DNA from: JAEHDI01 sp035455185
GTDB lineage: Bacteria; Acidobacteriota; Terriglobia; Bryobacterales; Bryobacteraceae
Assembly (NCBI GenBank): GCA_035455185.1
Contig: DATIFQ010000466.1
Location: 1-18,135 of the forward strand
DNA length: 18,135 nt
Direction: 5' to 3'
A program made the translations under genes and the position numbers. The notes under the pieces were generated by a model. The model was given only the letters and a program-made list of their open reading frames with translations. It searched no databases and had not been told where the DNA came from. How positions within the stretch are numbered: position 1 is the first letter of the stretch; each line of letters opens with the position of its first letter. Of the stretch, positions 15,351 to 18,135 are shown in pieces.

Positions 15351-15360
15351 CGGTTAACCG
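15351..15360. promoter_or_regulatory. Perfect palindrome CGGTTAACCG, possible operator
   Basis: A 10-base perfect inverted repeat lies between the divergent VOC gene and permease pseudogene, about 115 bases from the VOC start. Its position would suit a regulator of either gene. No second copy is seen nearby, so the evidence is only the symmetry and place. Confidence 0.25.
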
Positions 15361-15371
15361 CCTGTTACAGG

Positions 15372-15417
15372 GAGCCGGCGCAGGGAACCATAGGCGAGGG
15401 TCCCGCAGGTGCGGCTC
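15372..15417. other. Imperfect hairpin in the divergent intergenic region
   Basis: GAGCCG (15372-15377) pairs with CGGCTC (15412-15417). Within it GGGAACC (15383-15389) pairs with GGGTCCC (15398-15404), six of seven positions, around an eight-base loop. No T-run follows on either strand. It could be a 5' untranslated structure of the permease transcript or chance in GC-rich DNA. Confidence 0.3.
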
Positions 15418-15600
15418 GACATGTTCGGCATCAGAAATCTCTATTGAGGGGACACGTTGCGATCAGCGAGAGGCTGTGAGGCGCTGGCGTCCCATTTTCG
15501 GACAGCTGGCACCCAGAAGCGATCACTGGCGGGCCTCAGTGTTGAGTAAGATCAAGGACTTAGAGTCGGAAGCTAAATTGCCCCCAAGGACAGGAACCAC

Positions 15601-18032
15601 ATGCGAGACGTCCTTAAAGACCTCCAGTACGCGGTGCGTGTCCTCCGCCGGGACCCCGGCATTGACAGCGGTCGCAGTGCTTACCCTGGCGCTCGGTATT
15701 GCCGCCACCACAGCCGTCTTTGGTTGGATCGACGGGATGGTCCTGCACCCTTTGCGCGGCGCCGCGGACGACGGACAACTCGCCGTCCTCGAAGCCGTCC
15801 GTGCCAGTGGCATCGAGGATCCTAACGTCTCGTATGCCGACTGCCGGGATTTCCAGGACAGCCTCCGAAGTATCTCAGGATTGGTGCTGAACCAACAGGC
15901 CCCCGCCTCAGTCGGCGACGGAGAGAACGCCTATTCCGCGTGGTTCGAACTGGTTTCCGGAAACTACTTCGACGTCTTGGGCGTAAAGCCAGTCCTGGGC
16001 CGCACGTTCGCTCGCGAGGAGTACGGCGACAGGGCCAAAGCGTTCACGGCGGTCATCAGCTACCGGATGTGGCGGCACTATTTTCAGAACGACCCGTCCA
16101 TTCTCGGCCGCACCGTACACATTAACCGGCACCGGGTCACCATCGTCGGCGTGGCGCCTCCGGAGTTTCACGGCGATATTCCGGGGATCGCGTTTGACGG
16201 CTGGGTTCCAGCGCCACTGACCGGCGAACGCGACCGCGATGCGCGGCATTTCAGGGCCATCGTCAGGCTCAAACCCGGTCTCAGCGTCTCCGAGGCAAAT
16301 GCCGAAGTAGCGACGGTTGCAGCGCGCCTTGCCCGAGCCTTTCCGACGACCAACGAGGGGATCGGCGCCCGGATCGTGCCGATCTGGAAGGCGCAGTCGG
16401 GATTGTCGGGCATTTTGGCATCGCCGCTGGCCATCCTCGGTGCGGCCTGCGGACTCGTGCTACTCATTGCGTGCGCGAATGTCGCCAATCTTCTGCTGGC
16501 TCGTTCCGCAGCCCGGCAGACGGAGTTCGGCATCCGCGCCGCCCTGGGCGCGGGTCCGGGCCGATTGAGCCGACAGTTGGTTTGCGAAAGCCTTCTTCTG
16601 GCGGCTCTGGCGACGCTTGTGGGGCTGCCTCTCGCGCTGTGGTCTCAGGACATCCTCGTGTATCTCGTGCCGCCTACGGGATTGCCGCTGTACTTCAACG
16701 TCCACCCGAGCGCTCGGCAGTTCCTTTTTGCCGCTCTGGTCTGCCTGGCTTCCGCCCTGATCTCCGGTCTTCCGCCCGCGTTTCAGTCGGTGCGGCGCAG
16801 CCTAGTGGATGCACTGAAGTAAGGAGGAAGAGGTGACACACAGGGCGGGTACTCGCGGCGCATCTCCGGGTTACTGGTGGTATCCGAAGTGGGGCTGGCG
16901 CTGGCGGCTCTCGTGACGCTCGGACTGTTTCTCCGGAGCCTTTACGGATTGCAGAACACTCCGGCCGGTTTCGATCACCGCAACGTAACGGTTTGCCGTC
17001 TCTTTCTGGCGACAAACAACTACACTCCCAACGAGGAGCAGCAGTTCTCGCGGAGGCTCCGCGAGCGGCTGCGTGCCCTGCCAGGGGTGTCAGGCGCCGC
17101 TTTATTCCGACTCGATCCCGCTCGGCTTCGGGCTCGGGAAATGGACCGAGGTTATGGTCGAAGGGTATGCGGCGAGGCCCGGCGAGAACCTGGACGTGCA
17201 TCACGCCTCCGTGTCGTCCGGCTACTTCGACCTGCTGAGGGTGCCGCTTCTCGCCGGACGCGATTTCAGGCCTGAGGACAACGAAAAGGCGCCCCGCGTT
17301 ATGATCGTCAACGAATCCTTCGCGCGGCGCTTTTTCGACGGACGCGACCCGGTGGGGCACCGGGTACACATTTATGGCATACCGTTCACGATTGTGGGAA
17401 TGGTGAAGGACAGCAAGTATTGCAGCCTGTCTGAAGCGCCGCAGCCATACTTCTATATGTCCTTCGACCAGGTACACAACGGCAGTGGCGAAGGCGGCGT
17501 GGCCCTTTATGCCCGGACCGACGGCGATGCGCGCGGTTTCGTCCCCGTGCTCCGCCGCGAGATGTCGGCCATCGATCCGAACTCGGCCGGCCTGACGGCC
17601 ATGCCCCTGTCGGATTACATCTCGGCTGCCTGGTTCGCGCCGCGGCTCGCCTCGTTGCTCCTCGGAGTGCTCGGCGTCATTTCCATGCTGCTCGCCGGTG
17701 TAGGTCTTTACGGAGTTATGGCTTACTCGGTGAGCCAGCGGACCCGGGAAATCGGTATCCGCATGGCGCTGGGGGCTGACCCCGGAGGCGTGCTCCGGAC
17801 GGTCATGAGACGAGGCTTGTTGCTGGCCTTGTCGGGGATCGCCGCCGGACTCGCCATCTCCCTGGCAGCGACCCCGCAGATCGAGCCTCTGCTGTACCGT
17901 GTCAGTCCAGCGGACCCTGTAAGCATAGCGGGAGCAGCGCTGTTCCTCATTGCGGTTGCGGTGGTCGCAAGCATCATCCCAGCGCTGCGCGCCACCAGGG
18001 TTGACCCGATGGTCGCCCTCCGCCAGGAGTGA
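15601..18032 (+). pseudogene. Broken ADOP-type ABC permease (MacB/FtsX duplicated)
   Basis: The intact gene would encode an acidobacterial duplicated orphan permease: a MacB_PCD periplasmic domain plus FtsX helices, occurring twice, without its own ATPase. It starts MRDVLKDLQYAVRVLRRDP at 15601, preceded by AGGACAGGAACC. The reading frame then shifts by one extra base at 15654-15659 (CCCCGG) into LTAVAVLTLALGIAATTAVF. The first half runs through ACANVANLLLARSAARQTEF to SLVDALK, where TAA at 16820-16822 interrupts what should be DALKEGGRG (GAA to TAA). The same frame continues with GLLVVSEVGLALAALVTLGL. A second extra base at 17101-17103 (TTT) shifts into YSDSIPLGFGLGKWTEVMVE and the normal C-terminal FtsX part, YGVMAYSVSQRTREIGIRMA, ending RVDPMVALRQE. 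Removing both extra bases gives exactly 810 codons. No functional protein is expected unless the lesions are sequencing errors. Confidence 0.88.
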
Positions 18033-18135
18033 CTAACCGACAAGCTGCTTGCGCGCCGCGTAAAGCACCATTTCGGCAACATTGCGGAGCTTCAGTTTGT
18101 GCATGATGTGGGTGCGGTGGGTCTCCACGGTGTAT
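18033..18135 (-). CDS. LuxR/NarL-type response regulator, C-terminal end (5' part outside window)
   Basis: The last 33 codons of a minus-strand gene read YTVETHRTHIMHKLKLRNVA then EMVLYAARKQLVG and a TAG stop. This matches the recognition helix and last helix of LuxR/NarL-type DNA-binding domains (usual form KTVETHRxxIMxKLxxxNxAELVxYA). The response-regulator receiver domain expected upstream lies beyond the right edge, so it is an assumption. Its stop codon directly abuts the permease stop codon (18032/18033), with no room for a terminator between the converging genes. Confidence 0.88.
   Translation of the reverse strand, partial: YTVETHRTHIMHKLKLRNVAEMVLYAARKQLVG

Larger units (their letters stand above)
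15237..15600. other. Non-coding stretch upstream of the broken permease
   Basis: This 364-base gap separates the divergent VOC gene and the permease pseudogene. I find no convincing gene on either strand, although ADOP permeases often have a PadR-type regulator upstream and one could have been lost here. It contains a 10-base perfect palindrome and an imperfect hairpin, listed separately. An open frame from 15476 runs into the permease, but its first 60 residues show no family likeness. Confidence 0.5.

Noticed and set aside
15476..15600. Permease start at 15476 instead of 15601
   Set aside because: The 60 or so extra residues have no permease likeness, while the normal N-terminus lies in another frame from the ATG at 15601, showing a frameshift rather than an extension.
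16820..17110. Stop codon readthrough or programmed frameshift in the permease
   Set aside because: The stop is TAA, not UGA, and neither shift site is a known slippery heptamer with a following structure. No in-frame restart with a ribosome site follows the TAA; the GGAGG-GTG at 16833 is in another frame. Mutation or sequence error is simpler.
1..18135. CRISPR arrays, tRNA or rRNA genes, insertion sequences, phage or defence islands
   Set aside because: No spaced direct repeats, cloverleaf patterns, rRNA signatures, transposases, integrases or defence-type enzymes were seen on either strand.

Overview
The window looks like chromosomal DNA from an Acidobacteriota bacterium, most likely of the Solibacter/Bryobacter type. 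The reasons are high GC content, a MacB/FtsX-type duplicated orphan permease (ADOP) layout, a Tat-exported Gfo/Idh/MocA oxidoreductase, a YfhO-family membrane protein and a TMTC-like membrane protein. This placement is inference from gene content. There is no rRNA, tRNA, CRISPR array, insertion sequence or phage gene in the window.

Left part (1-4860). On the minus strand, nth (endonuclease III) is followed by a small lipoprotein and then by a multi-pass GT-C-like membrane protein that runs off the left edge; the last two genes overlap as TAATG. Divergent from nth is a plus-strand TMTC-like membrane protein that stops where its TPR domain should begin. Its last 73 bases overlap, tail to tail, a small YbjQ/UPF0145 gene. 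YbjQ is the last of a likely three-gene minus-strand unit: Gfo/Idh/MocA oxidoreductase, zinc-ribbon membrane protein, YbjQ.

Middle (6000-12820). A plus-strand NadD-like nucleotidyltransferase converges on a long minus-strand run: TerB-like protein, YfhO-family membrane protein, dnaG (primase), rpoD (housekeeping sigma factor). The YfhO gene overlaps dnaG by 22 bases, so an envelope-glycosylation-type gene is physically coupled to the replication/transcription core pair.

Right part (12870-18135). A Tat-signal Gfo/Idh/MocA oxidoreductase, a REP-like hairpin and a tandem PhnB-like VOC protein lie on the minus strand. A 364-base non-coding stretch follows. Then comes a plus-strand ADOP permease gene broken by two one-base frameshifts and one TAA nonsense codon; correcting them restores exactly 810 codons. 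The window ends in the C-terminal 33 codons of a LuxR/NarL-type response regulator on the minus strand, whose stop codon abuts the permease stop codon.

I see no convincing new multi-gene system. The points most worth following are the triple-lesion permease, the truncated TMTC-like protein with its convergent overlap, three unrelated GT-C-type membrane proteins within 12 kb, the altered NadD nucleotidyltransferase motif, and the uncharacterised lipoprotein coupled to a GT-C protein.
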